In this document: piece by piece, positions 33,001 through 43,515 of the stretch
Numbering within the stretch: position 1 is the first letter of the stretch
Layout of the letters: each line of letters begins with the position of its first letter
DNA from: Panagrolaimus kolymaensis
Taxonomy: Eukaryota > Nematoda > Chromadorea > Rhabditida > Panagrolaimidae
NCBI GenBank assembly: GCA_028622995.1
Contig: JAJQJQ010000048.1
Coordinates: 558,001 to 622,000 of the forward strand
Length of the DNA: 64,000 bases
Direction: 5' to 3'
Translations under genes and position numbers: made by a program
Notes under the pieces: model-generated
Seen by the model: only the letters and a program-made list of their open reading frames with translations
Database searches by the model: none
What the model was told of the DNA's origin: nothing

Positions 33001-36000
33001 TCAACATAAAATAAAATTAAATCACTAAGCAATTCTTTATTTTGATTTTCCCGAGACGCTTCAAAGAATTTGGTGTTTAAGAATTCACCCGAAGCAAGGG
33101 CAAGTTGACGATTGGCGGAATAAACTTGTTCATAAATTGGAATACAATCTTTTGGTTCAAGGAGATTAGGGAAGCATCTGAAAAATGGATTTAAAAATTT
33201 TGTTGAAAAATCCAACAAAGTGAGAAGACTCAAAAAAGAAGAAGTTTTATCGGGTGCTTTTTAACGAAAGTAATCAAAAAATGCAAAATATTGCCAATTT
33301 TTTATTGCTCTCATTCAGAGCTGCGATTTCGCTTCGCCTTTTTTCGCCGCCATCGCCTCGCCTCTCTTTTTTTTCCAATATGGCAGGCGAGCCATGGCGA
33401 AAAAAAATCTCAACACGAAAAAAAATGGCGATGGATGGCGTTACTTCGCCATCCATCGCCATTTGTCGCCATTGATCGCCTTTTTCAATTTCTTATTTTT
33501 TACAAATTGATGTCTGTAAGAATGAAGGTTTACTAAAAAAGCATAAACATTTTTTATTCTTTATCAAATTTAGCTTAAACTTGATATATATAATAATTTT
33601 TGGTCGTTTATAACGAAAATAGAAAATTTTACAACATTTATCATTATCATTTTTAATATTAGACATATCGAGTGTATCTGGAACATAGCTATTGATACCA
33701 TTATTAGAAACTTTGATAATTGATTTATTTTATCAATTCCTATAATTATTTCGAAAGCTACACCAACATAAAGAATGGGTTTTTTAAAGCATATAATCCA
33801 CATAAAACTTTACAATCCTTAGAAAAGTTCTGTTTTATCAGCTTTTGTGCTCTTAGTGGTTCTAGACCAGAAATAATTTTAACAAATTCAGATTCTTCAT
33901 GTTCGATTGCATATGTACGTGACATAATATGAAGAAAAAAAAGATGGGTCACCCTCTATTCTTTAGCACAAAAACTAAAAATAACGCCACAGGGAGAGAG
34001 TAGGTGCTCCAAAAATACGAAAAAAATATTTTAAGTCGATTTATTGCTTTACTAAATGAAAAAACATTCCCAAAAATTCTTATTGCCATTCTATATACTT
34101 TAAAATTCTATGTTTTAGAGAAAAAAATTTATTTTCGCCTTTTTGATCGCCAAAAAAAATGGCGAAGGATCGCCAAAAAAATGGCGTTCCTTCGCCATTT
34201 TTTTGGCGCGCCAAACGACGACATAAAATTTTCGCTAACTTTTTGGCGTCGCCATTCATCGCCTTTTGAAAAGGCAGGCAACGCCGGCGAATGCCGGCGA
34301 AATCGCAGCTCTGCTCTCATTTCATCATTTTTTGCTAAAACAAATGGACGAAAAAGTTTCAAATATTTATTTGTTTTATTGAATCAAGGAATCAAAAAAA
34401 GAAAAGAATCGAAAAAAAAGTTGAATTTTATCTTTTGAAGAGAGTAATCAACAAATGCAAAATATTGTCATTTTTTTATTGCTCTCATTTCTTTGGCTTT
34501 TATCAAAAAATTTACTCATGCTTGATTTTTATATTCAAATTCTTACTTGAAAATGTTAGTTAAAATTTGGCATGCTTTAACCGCGACGTCAATATCTTTA
34601 TCCGCAATCATAGTCACCAAACGATCCTTGAATCTCGATAAGAAAATTTCTAATTTTGTAATGCTTTCAAAATCATCAAATAATGGTTGTAAAGCTGTGA
34701 TGCATTTAATTCGAACTTCTGGATGTTTATCATAAAGAAGCCAACCAACATATTTAAGATATGTATCTTCAAGAAAATACGAAGGATGGGCGCTCATCCA
34801 ATTTCCAAGTTCTGTGATACATATGCAACGAATATCAGGGACGTGGTCACTGAAAAAATATTGGGAATTAAAGATGCTAATTGGAAGAGAAAAAGAAATA
34901 AAGTTACCGATAACGATGAACAAAAATTGATTTGAATAAAAATGATGTCATATCAGAGAGATCATTAATTTTGGCGTCATACTATAAAAAAATTTATTTT
35001 GGATATATTCGGACAGAATTTGTATTTTTTTAGTTATTTTAGTTTAAAAGGGAAAAATGGAGCAACAAAATTGGCAAAAAAATTATGAAAAATTTAATTA
35101 ATTCTATCAAAAAATAAAGAGAGTAACAAAATACTGCAAACTATTGTTACTTTTAGGTTACTATCATTTTTATGATGGTCAAAAGAAAATTAGCTAAGGT
35201 TTAATTAATAATTTTTTGATTATTTTTTCTTTATATTTGAATAACTTACCACAGTTTTAGTTTCCAATAACATTTCTAATTGATCATTCGTGGTTCCACG
35301 CTGCTTTAATTTAGTTTTTTCTGTTTCAATTTGAAGATTAGTTTTTTCTCGAAGTTCCACTAATTTTACAACTAAATCCACTAAAGCCGTGGAAATTTTC
35401 ATAGCTGCGAAAGTTGAAGTATGTCGAAAAGCTCGAACATGAGAATCCGCAAGGCCCGTCAACATTTGAACGACGTTATCCATAAAGAAATTATCAAAAA
35501 TTATTTCTCCTTGACATTTATTAATTAATAATTTCAAGAAATTTTCATAATTGATTCGAAATTTTTTCCATTGAGGCCCTGATTGAATTATTGGATATTC
35601 TGCACAATCTTCATCAAATTCATCCGACATGTTTTTAATTACTTGGCTGAAACAAAAGGGTGATATGAAAATTTCGAAGAAAAAATTATTTGTTTTAGTC
35701 TGATTTTCAAAATCGTCTTTTGAGTTTGGCAAAAAATTGCCTTTTTTCTCAAATTTGCATTTTGATGGAAAAAAAAGAGTAAACAAAAAGTAGCAAAATC
35801 CAAGCAAGTTTGATAGGTTTTGTCATTTTAGTTTATAGCATTCATAGCTTTTTTGTCGAAAAAATGAATCGGTTTGTCACGATTTTAAAATTTAAACCAA
35901 AAAAAGTAGAGGAAAAGCAAAAAAAGGAAGAAGATTTACACTTTCAAAAGCGCAGTCACTAGCTTTCAGAAAAGGTTCAAATTTAGTTGAGAAAGTTTTT

Positions 36001-36704
36001 TGTTTGTTTATTAAACCCTTTTTAGTAAAGCTGAAGCATTAGTAAAAGCATTAATCGTAAATATTTTTAAAAAATGGGATCGCTTACGTATAATCAATTT
36101 GCGGCATCATCCGAAAAATTCCTCGACAGCCACAAGCATGCAAAAATAATTGTTGAATTTTAGCTATTGCTGAATTTGAATGTGCTGCATATTCATTTAT
36201 CCATCGAGTAATAACTTGCTAAAATTGGACATTCTTTAACCTAGCAAACTTGTCTCTTTTAAAATTTTTGGAAGTCAAACACTTACATCAAAACCTTTAC
36301 CAGCTTTAACGACATTAATTAATGAAGATTCATCAATGTTAGCTAATTTTTTGGATGGCGTATTAGCTGCTCGTGCAGCTCGACCTTGTCCTTTAGGTCG
36401 CGCAGATGCAGCAAATCCACCTCCACCTACTCGTGCTCCACCTCGGCCACGTTTGGGCTATAAAAATTGGATGTATTTATAAAATTTATGAATGAATATA
36501 AAAACACTGCCTTTCAGAAAGAGGGAGGTTTGGATTAAAGCTTACCGAAGGCAAAAATGTTACTTCTGACCCATCATCATGAAATACGGGTTTACGCTTT
36601 CGACCTCTCATCGAAATATTTGGTGAACGAAATAAAGAAGAATCATCATTCGAGGGATTTGAAGCTTGATAGGAGGATATTGACATTTGTTCATCATCCG
36701 ACAT
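30003..36704 (-). CDS. scc-3: Cohesin subunit SCC3/STAG
   Basis: Fourteen exons join in phase to 1091 residues: 36704-36546, 36457-36287, 36218-36088, 35646-35250, 34981-34908, 34849-34547, 33177-32894, 32637-32094, 31855-31684, 31616-31358, 30946-30810, 30759-30643, 30587-30454, 30396-30003. Markers in order: the N-terminal KRGRGGARVGGGGF basic region, the STAG start (INVVKAGKGFDQVITRWI, LFLHACGCRGIF), the stromalin block around FVHRYRDHVPDIRCICI and ELGNWM, KCFPNLLEPKDC, AKRRNLLSQFCKLIMHGV, DYGDILKALLSKC and IRELAKRFALSFGPD. STAG/SCC3 binds the SCC1 kleisin on the cohesin ring and is needed for sister-chromatid cohesion and loading. The C-terminus ends in an unusual Gly/Arg-rich tail (GGGGRGGGRRGGGRRR). 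Confidence 0.93.
33308..33315. repeat. Left 8-bp target-site duplication in scc-3 intron
   Basis: CTCTCATT, repeated exactly at 34314-34321 on the other side of the element. Confidence 0.85.
33316..34313. mobile_element. 998-bp non-autonomous hAT-like element in scc-3 intron 6
   Basis: Terminal inverted repeats CAGAGCTGCGATTTCGC / GCGAAATCGCAGCTCTG are perfect over 17 bp and flanked by the 8-bp duplication CTCTCATT. Both subterminal regions are packed with CGCC/GGCG palindromic words (for example 33360-33480 and 34135-34310). The interior holds only short frames (for example minus strand 33952-33758); no hAT transposase motif is seen. It sits wholly inside the intron between the exons 34849-34547 and 33177-32894, so scc-3 can splice it out. 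Confidence 0.9.
34314..34321. repeat. Right 8-bp target-site duplication in scc-3 intron
   Basis: CTCTCATT, identical to 33308-33315. Confidence 0.85.
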
Positions 36705-37849
36705 CGTTGCTTCTTAGCTTTAACTTTGATTTGTTGATAATCAAAAGGGGAATTCAATGGAAGCTATGAAATGAAATGAGTATTCTAAAGTCTAATCGAT
36801 TTGATGGATAAGTTTCAAGCTTTAAAAAAACTAAAGATAAAAGCTTTAGTTAAACGAAAAAACCAATAGGTTATTCCTTCGATGCAACAAACAAAATTCG
36901 CGCGCAAAAAATAAATGGAACAGAGTATTGGCAAATAGCCAGAGAAATGGGATGGGATGGATAGGAAAAAAAATACACACATCGAAGTTAGTTGGAGAAG
37001 AAAGGAGGAGAGGAAAAAGCGGTCGTAAAAAAGTGCAAATGTCTTTCTTTAGCCCAATATTTTTCTGTAGCTTTTATGGGTTTTTAGTAATTTTTGGATG
37101 TTTATAAGTTATTTGCTTGCTCAATAATCAATTTGTATAGTAAACTTTTCTTTTAGTTTAAAAAAATGATAAAAGCATGTTTTTGATATGTACGATTACA
37201 TAGCTGCAATTAGTACCTTTTTTAGGATTGCTTTAATCTTAAATTTTTCACTTGTTTGCTTCTTGAATTACAAAATAAATTAAGTTTTATAAATTTTAAT
37301 ATCCATTTTAGAAGAAAAATTTCATTCAAAGTTAGTTTACTTCCAACAAAACAAAAAATTGCTGCTTTCATTTATTGGTTGATTTTTTGTCTTCGCTATT
37401 TCTTTGATTTATTCTCTTTCGAATAAATAATAAAAATGAAATATATTAATTTTCCTACAATTTTTACATAAAAAAAATTGATGCAAAAATTATGAAATAT
37501 TTCTTTCAAAATCCATCTCCAAAGAAACTCTCCTCCTTCATTCATTCCATCCATCGTCGCTGTCTCTCGCGTGTTGTTCACAATGTTCTCATACCATTTG
37601 GGTTCCCAACACGAACAACCTGCCATTCAGTGGTTCCATCGATTTTGGTTGCTTTGCGACATTTTTTCAACATTGCTTTATTTTTTTTTTGTTTTCCAAC
37701 AACTCTCTCTTCCGCTGTGTTATTATTTTGAAAGCCGCAACTTCCTTCATTTTTTTGCTTGGTTCCCGCGTTTTTCCTTCAATTTTTTACAAATATTTTT
37801 TTCAAACAGGTTTATCATCATCAAGAATATAATCAAGAACTAAATCATC
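36705..37849. other. Shared divergent upstream region of scc-3 and hel-1
   Basis: This 1.1-kb bidirectional spacer holds E2F-like GCGCGC text near 36899 and ends with TTTTTCAAACAG near 37809, a likely acceptor for the hel-1 mRNA. Overlapping ORFs on both strands near 37.4-37.8 kb have no family features. Confidence 0.5.
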
Positions 37850-39939
37850 ATGTCAACAACCATGGATGAGGATCAACTCCTTGATTATGATGAAGAACAA
37901 ACAGAAGTTCAAACCGAAAATGCTGCTGCTGCTGCTGCCACTGAAGTTGCAACCAATGGTGATTCTACCAAATTGAAAGTATGTTGATTTTGTTATTACT
38001 AGTAGTTTGGATGCTATGATTGGATGTTACTTGATCTCTCAAATTTTTGCCTTTATTGCTCACTTTGTACATTTACTAATTCATTCACTTTTTTAGGGTA
38101 ATTATGCTTCAATCCATTCAAGTGGTTTCCGTGATCTTATGCTTCGTCCTGAACTTCTCCGCGCTATCATGGATTGCGGTTTCGAACATCCTTCAGAAGT
38201 CCAACATGAATGTATTCCTCAAGCTATCCTTGGTATGGATATCATTTGTCAAGCTAAATCTGGTATGGGAAAAACAGCTGTCTTTGTTCTTGCTACTTTA
38301 CAACAACTTCAACCTGAAGATGGAACAGTAAGTTTGCTTCATTTTGCTCTTTCATTGCTTTCACCATCATCATTTTCAGGTTTCTGTTCTTGTCATGTGC
38401 CACACTCGAGAATTGGCATTTCAAATCTCAAAAGAATATGAACGATTCAGCAAGTATCTATCAACCGTCAAGGTCGCTGTCTTTTTTGGTGGTATGCCCA
38501 TCAAAAAGGATGAAGAAACCTTGAAGTCAAATACACCTCATATCGTTGTTGGTACTCCTGGTCGACTTCTTGCTCTTGCTCGTGGTGGTCAACTCAAGCT
38601 CAAAGGATTGAAACATTTCGTTTTGGATGAATGTGATAAAATGATTGGTGATGTTGATATGCGTCGTGATGTCCAAGAAATCTTCAAGATGACTCAACAA
38701 GAGAAACAAGTTCTTATGTTCTCGGCTACACTACCAAAGGAACTTCGTGTTATCGCCAAGAAATTTATGCAAGAGGTCCGTTTGTTTGGGTGTTTTTTAT
38801 GTTCTTCGAACATCTTCGCGGCTCCCGCTGCATGATTTTGGCCCTCTAAAACCCTTTTTTTGTTTATAAAAAGGTACATCTTCGGCATATGCGAGGTTAG
38901 TTTTTTGCTTTATTTTATGTTCATTATCTAATCGCTTGTTTTTTTAGAACTTTCTCAAAGCAATCGTCATAAGCCGGAAGAAGTTATTGCCCCCTTGGTT
39001 AATGTTTATGATGGTTGTTATGTATGTTTTCCTTTTTAGCCTATGGAAGTTTATGTTGATGATGAAGCAAAACTTACTCTTCACGGTCTCCAGCAATATT
39101 ACGTCAAATTGAAGGAAAATGAAAAGACAAAGAAGCTCTTGGAACTTTTGGATATACTTGAATTCAATCAAGTTTGTTTATAACTATTTTTCTTCTTCAA
39201 CTTTTCTTACTTTTCTTTTTTTAGGTTGTTATCTTCTTACGTTCCGTCAACCGTTGTCAAGCTCTCGATAAACTCCTCACTGAACAGAACTTCCCATCAA
39301 TTGCAATTCATCGTCAACTTGGTCAAGAAGAACGTCTCGCTCGTTATCAGAAATTCAAGGACTTCCAAGCTCGTATTCTTGTTGCTACAAATCTCTTTGG
39401 TCGTGGTATGGATATTGAACGTGTCAACATAGTCTTCAATTATGATATGCCTGAAGATACCGATACTTATCTTCATCGTGTTGCTCGTGCTGGTCGATTT
39501 GGTACCAAAGGTCTCGCAATCACCTTTGTTTCTGATGAAGAAGATGCTGAAACCCTCAACAAGGTTCAAGATCGTTTTGATGTTACTATTCCTGAATTAC
39601 CAACAGAAATTGATGTCTCATCTTACAGTAAGTTTTCTTTTCACTTTTTGGGATGAGTATGAGAACCTTTTATTACATTCGAGTCATTGCTTGCATGGCT
39701 CAGTTGAATGTACTGTTGTATGGCGGTCTTGCTATCAAAGGTTCGACTCCCACAAGGGCATGATGGTAACTTTCATGGTAACCAATCTAATTGCTTGGAG
39801 GGAATATCAAAGAGAGCAGGTTTAATCGCATCTAAACCATGTTGGTTGTAGTTGTTTCGTAATTATGCTACATTTTTACTCTTTTTTCTTACATTCTTCA
39901 ACAATAATTAATGTTCCTTCTTTTTTAGTTGAAAAATAG
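37850..39939 (+). CDS. hel-1: DEAD-box RNA helicase UAP56/DDX39 (HEL-1)
   Basis: Six exons (37850-37978, 38097-38327, 38380-38775, 39040-39171, 39225-39627, 39929-39939) give 433 residues, the normal length. Motifs in order: Q-motif region [21 protein letters not shown], motif I AKSGMGKT, Ia [21 protein letters not shown], motif II with the UAP56-specific DECD (VLDECDKMI), motif III MFSATL, then [34 protein letters not shown] and [13 protein letters not shown]. The protein ends DVSSYIEK. UAP56 is an ATPase in TREX that couples splicing to nuclear mRNA export and helps spliceosome assembly. A weak GTCCGT donor ends exon 3 and a possible poison exon follows. Confidence 0.96.
38948..39021 (+). 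promoter_or_regulatory. Candidate poison cassette exon in hel-1 intron 3
   Basis: A 74-nt segment is bounded by TTTTTTTAG and by a GTATGT donor, while the normal upstream donor is a weak GTCCGT. Inclusion after exon 3 shifts the frame and meets a stop within exon 4, so the mRNA would be an NMD target. That would suit autoregulation, as known for many splicing factors; here it is inference. Confidence 0.4.
39689..39763 (+). ncRNA. tRNA-like pol III A/B-box relic in hel-1 intron 5
   Basis: TGGCTCAGTTG (39696-39706) matches the tRNA A box and GGTTCGACTCC (39740-39750) matches the B box exactly, at suitable spacing. The flanking bases do not pair into a 7-bp acceptor stem and the T stem is weak, so this is not a working tRNA. 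A tRNA pseudogene or tRNA-derived SINE is more likely. Confidence 0.4.
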
Positions 39940-40185
39940 ACAACTTGCGCTATGGTCTCATCCAATCAACCTCATGATTCTGTACTCTACCATCCATTTA
40001 TTATTGTTTTTAACAATCTTGTTTTGACTATTTATATTCTTTTGTTTTGTTTATCGGATAAAATTTTCATGTGTTCAATAAAGTTGGAGTGAAACGTTTA
40101 ATTGGCTTTGATCCATTTTGTTTATATATATTTTTGGTGACATCACTAACATTTTGGAATAACAGACTTTGTATTAGGAGGCGCG

Positions 40186-41540
40186 ATGGGGTCACAAAAG
40201 GAAGAATGGGTAAGCTTTGATAGCGAGTTGGAAAAGCAAAAACGAGAAGCAGCAGGAGGAAGCGATGTTGATGGAGGTTTGTAATAAAGCTAAGGGATGA
40301 GCATTTGTTGATGACGTGGTTGAGCTTTAGATCCACTAAAAGATTTGAATGACATTCCATTGTATGAGGAAAAACCACCAATGCCTGCAGGTAAAGCAAC
40401 AGCAGTAGCAACTAATGGTGTAGCTGAGATTGGTATTACCAGTCATGAAGAAACTAAAGGATCAAGAAAAGGTTCAGCAGAAAGTAGCAAAACTGCCAGC
40501 ACCATTGAAGCAGATGAAACAAAAGTTTTGAGTTTGTTTCTTTCTCCATCGCATTTTTTGAATATATGAATTCCACTCTTTAGGAAATGCTAAAATCATT
40601 GCAAGCATTAGTCCCATTAATGAACATATGGCTTGGATTGTTCCACCTGTTTATGATACATCTAAGCAAAATCAAGCTATAGCTAATGTTGGATTACCAA
40701 ATAATATTTATTCACAAATTATGCGACAAATAACTGATGATTTGAGATTCAAAACTTACATGATTGCTTTTTCTAGAGCTTTACCAATGTGGATTATTTT
40801 TTCCATTGTTGTTTTACTCTTTTTACTTATCACTTCTCCTGAAGGTGGATTCTATGTGATGGTTATGACTTTCTTTTGGATGTTAATGCTTTTTATTGGT
40901 ATTTTCTTTTGCATTATTATTCGAAAGCATGTAAGTTGTTGTTGGAAGATACTATGATGCTTTTTGGATATATTTTTGTTTACTTTAATTTTTAGCTTCG
41001 AATAGGTTTGAGTGAATGCGTGGGTGAAGCCAATAAACATCTCCTTCATTACAACATGATTGTGGGAGTTCAAGATCGAGGCCAATTAAGCTGTCATAAA
41101 GTTGTAATCATTTTTATGTATTATGAAACAAAGGAATGTCTTTTGGATATTGAAAAAATGCTTCGAATTGCTAATTCCACAGCTAAACCTAAACCAATTT
41201 TGATGACCCATGATGAAATGGGTTCACGTTGTGATCAACTTTTGCGTGGCCATATTCAACCATATATTAAAAGTTTTGTTAAGGTTTGTGAAAAGGGTTT
41301 AGTGGAGTTTGAAGGGATTAAAAATGGAGAGTTTTTAGCATCGCTTGTTATTTCCAACTCGACCAGCTGAAGGTGTAAGTGATTTTCGCCCCAAACATTG
41401 CAAAAAGAATCATTGCTTGTGTCAATATGTTGAAGAGGTTTGCTTTGTTGATTTTAGTAATATTCATATGTTTAATGAAAATTGATTTTTAGGAGTATTT
41501 CAATGCCATTAAGAAAACATGGTATGAAAGATTAGCATAA
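40186..41540 (+). CDS. Two-helix membrane protein, possibly TMEM268-like
   Basis: Six exons (40186-40276, 40331-40531, 40584-40930, 40996-41283, 41339-41437, 41493-41540) join in phase to 357 residues. A charged low-complexity N-terminus (MGSQKEEWVSFDSELEKQKR) is followed by INEHMAWIVPPVYD, two adjacent membrane helices near the middle (MWIIFSIVVLLFLLI and FFWMLMLFIGIFFCIII), then a cytosolic-looking part (LRIGLSECVGEANKHLLHYN, CHKVVIIFMYYETKECLLDI) and a Cys-rich end (KHCKKNHCLCQYVEE). The layout recalls TMEM268, but that match is from memory. The donor closing exon 2 (40532) is chosen because it alone keeps the frame. It follows hel-1 by 247 bp on the same strand. Confidence 0.7.
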
Positions 41541-42523
41541 AATCCAGATGGTTCTGTTGCTGTTCATGATTAAAATTCTCTCTCAACTTTCACATATTCC
41601 CATATTTCTGAAGATTATTATCCATTCCCTATTTTTGTAAACTTACAACACAATAATTTATTCACCAACTTATTCCATAATTTTTAATATGAGATTCCTC
41701 CTAAAAACTAAATTGTTAATCTTTCACTTACATTTAATATTTCTTCCTTGCATAATAAGTCTCTTTTTTGGTTGCTCAACATACATAATCCTAATTTCAA
41801 TGACAGCTTGCTTCACTTCCCATAATTTTTGTTTATTTAATTACTACGCAGATATTATTTATTATTTATTTTTATTGCTCACACATCAACAATCAGATAT
41901 TACTTATGTATTTATAATTTTCATAACCCATTTATTTATTTCTAAGGTCAACAAAGTCGGGGAAACTATTGAATGTTGCTTTGGAAGTTGCTGCAGTTCA
42001 ACTTGTTCAAATCATCCGTGGCTTCCATAAACTTGAAATATAACTAACTGTGATATTTTCTAACTTGTATTGCATTGATTTCACTTATTATTCCTACAGA
42101 TGTTATAATCCTTTCACTTAACCATAAATTTTATCTTTCCAATTGGTAGCAACCATTTTTTCTTTTTTTATTGTGCAACCACTCATCACGACAATTTTCT
42201 ATGGCATCTTTTTCATTTCTCCTCTTCGTTTATTTGTGGCCTTTTTCACTTCACTTCACTTTTTATTTTATTTTTGTACTGGTTTTCTAATAACATATGT
42301 ATATTTTGGTGACGGTTAAATTTGTTATTTTACATATTTTTGTTTATTACTCGGGAAATAAAAGTCATTATTTGTTTTTGGTTACTCAATTTTGTGAAAT
42401 AAAGCATTTTGACATTGAAAGGATTTTTAACTGTAAAAATTTCAGTTGTTTACTTTTGTTTTGTTGAAAAAGCCGCGTTTGTATTCTCACTAATGTTGTT
42501 CGTTTTTTAGGCTAAAGTAAGAA
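41541..42523. other. Intergenic with one Cys-rich small frame
   Basis: The 3' UTR and spacer upstream of PSTK. A plus frame at 41689-42030 begins hydrophobic and ends IECCFGSCCSSTCSN; its last part (41947-42030) follows a TTTCTAAG. It may be a small secreted peptide exon or chance. TTTTTTAG at 42503-42510 just upstream of the PSTK start looks like a trans-splice acceptor. Confidence 0.35.
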
Positions 42524-43515
42524 ATGCCTCTTTTGCTTCTATGTGGAATTCCTGGTGCTGGTAAAACGACAATTGCATCGCAAATAATGAAACATTTTGG
42601 TGGAATGAAGTTTTCGTTCGATGATTTTGTTACTTTCAAACTTGAAGCTTCACGGAACTTTGCTGAATCTTGTATGATTGATGAAAGTCTTCCATCATCA
42701 TCAAATGTTCCAGAAATTCAAGAAGATGAAATCCTTCAACCATCAAAAATCTATCGAAAATCATGGGAACAATCAATTGAAAACTTTCTCCAGCAACAAT
42801 TAGAAACTTCAAATAATCCTGAAAATGGTGGAAGTCCAATGATAATTTTGGATGATAATTATTATTTACAAAGTCAACGAAGAAGCTTTATCAAAATTGC
42901 TAAACGATTTGGTTTGAAATGTTGTTGCATCAAGATGGTTATCAATGTTGAACAAGCTCAATACAGAAATGATCAAAGAAATGGCAAAACAGGAGAAACT
43001 GGGATTGAAAAAATGTTTGAAGCATTGAAAATTGATTCTGAAATGATTCAAAGAATGGATGAAAGATTTGAAGATTCTGGTGTTTGTCTAAAACGTTGCT
43101 ACTGCGATACCTTATTACTGACTTTTTCACTTTTCAGATTGACTTCTTCTTTGATTCAAATGTTACTAGTTTCAATGATTTATGTGGATTTATTGAATCT
43201 TTTATGAAAACTCATCTTGATGAATTCGCATTGCCATCAATTGAAGCAATTTCCCCAACTTCTTCTACCGTTGCTGCTAAACTATCATTCATTCAAGAAA
43301 TCGACTCACTTTCACGAAGAATTGCAAATGCTCTTATTATTTCTGGATATCAACAGCATGGAGAAGCAATCAATGCATTTCGAAGAATGTTTATGGATAA
43401 ACTAAGAAGGAACGAAACATTGCTGGGATTGAATCAAGATAATGTGGAATGTGCATATAATAAATCTTTTATTCAAGGCTATTTAGAAGGTTGTATGAAT
43501 GCATTTGGGTTGTGA
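42524..43515 (+). CDS. PSTK: O-phosphoseryl-tRNA(Sec) kinase
   Basis: Two exons (42524-43081, 43138-43515) give 311 residues. The N-terminal P-loop LLCGIPGAGKTT is followed by FSFDDFV, YRKSWEQSIENFLQQQL, the Walker-B-like MIILDDNYYLQSQRR, and IAKRFGLKCCCIKMV; the C-terminal half holds the tRNA-binding type helical region (SLSRRIANALIIS ... RRMFMDKLRRNE). PSTK phosphorylates Ser-tRNA(Sec) with ATP, the second step of selenocysteine synthesis in eukaryotes, and points to at least one selenoprotein in this organism. The donor GGT|GTTTGT keeps phase and avoids an in-frame stop. Confidence 0.88.

Larger units (their letters stand above)
31002..35180. repeat. Hairpin repeat family confined to scc-3 introns
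   Basis: Several introns carry short inverted repeats of the form TTACTATC-N-GATAGTAA. Clear copies are at 31002-31022, 31132-31152, 31253-31276, 31979-31999, 32724-32744 and 32774-32796; half or degenerate copies are at 31051, 32029, 32828 and 35157. Two copies share downstream TTTTGAGGA(T/A)G text (31072 and 31197), showing duplication of longer units. I found no copies outside this gene. Confidence 0.75.

Noticed and set aside
37396..37843. Overlapping ORFs on both strands upstream of hel-1
   Set aside because: They lie in the promoter/5' UTR region, have no domain and no splice support.
38776..38900. U6-like snRNA in hel-1 intron 3
   Set aside because: TTCTTCGAACAT looks slightly like the U6 start, but the U6 core sequence does not follow.
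39696..39750. Functional tRNA gene in hel-1 intron 5
   Set aside because: A and B boxes are present, but the acceptor and T stems do not pair, so I list it only as a relic.
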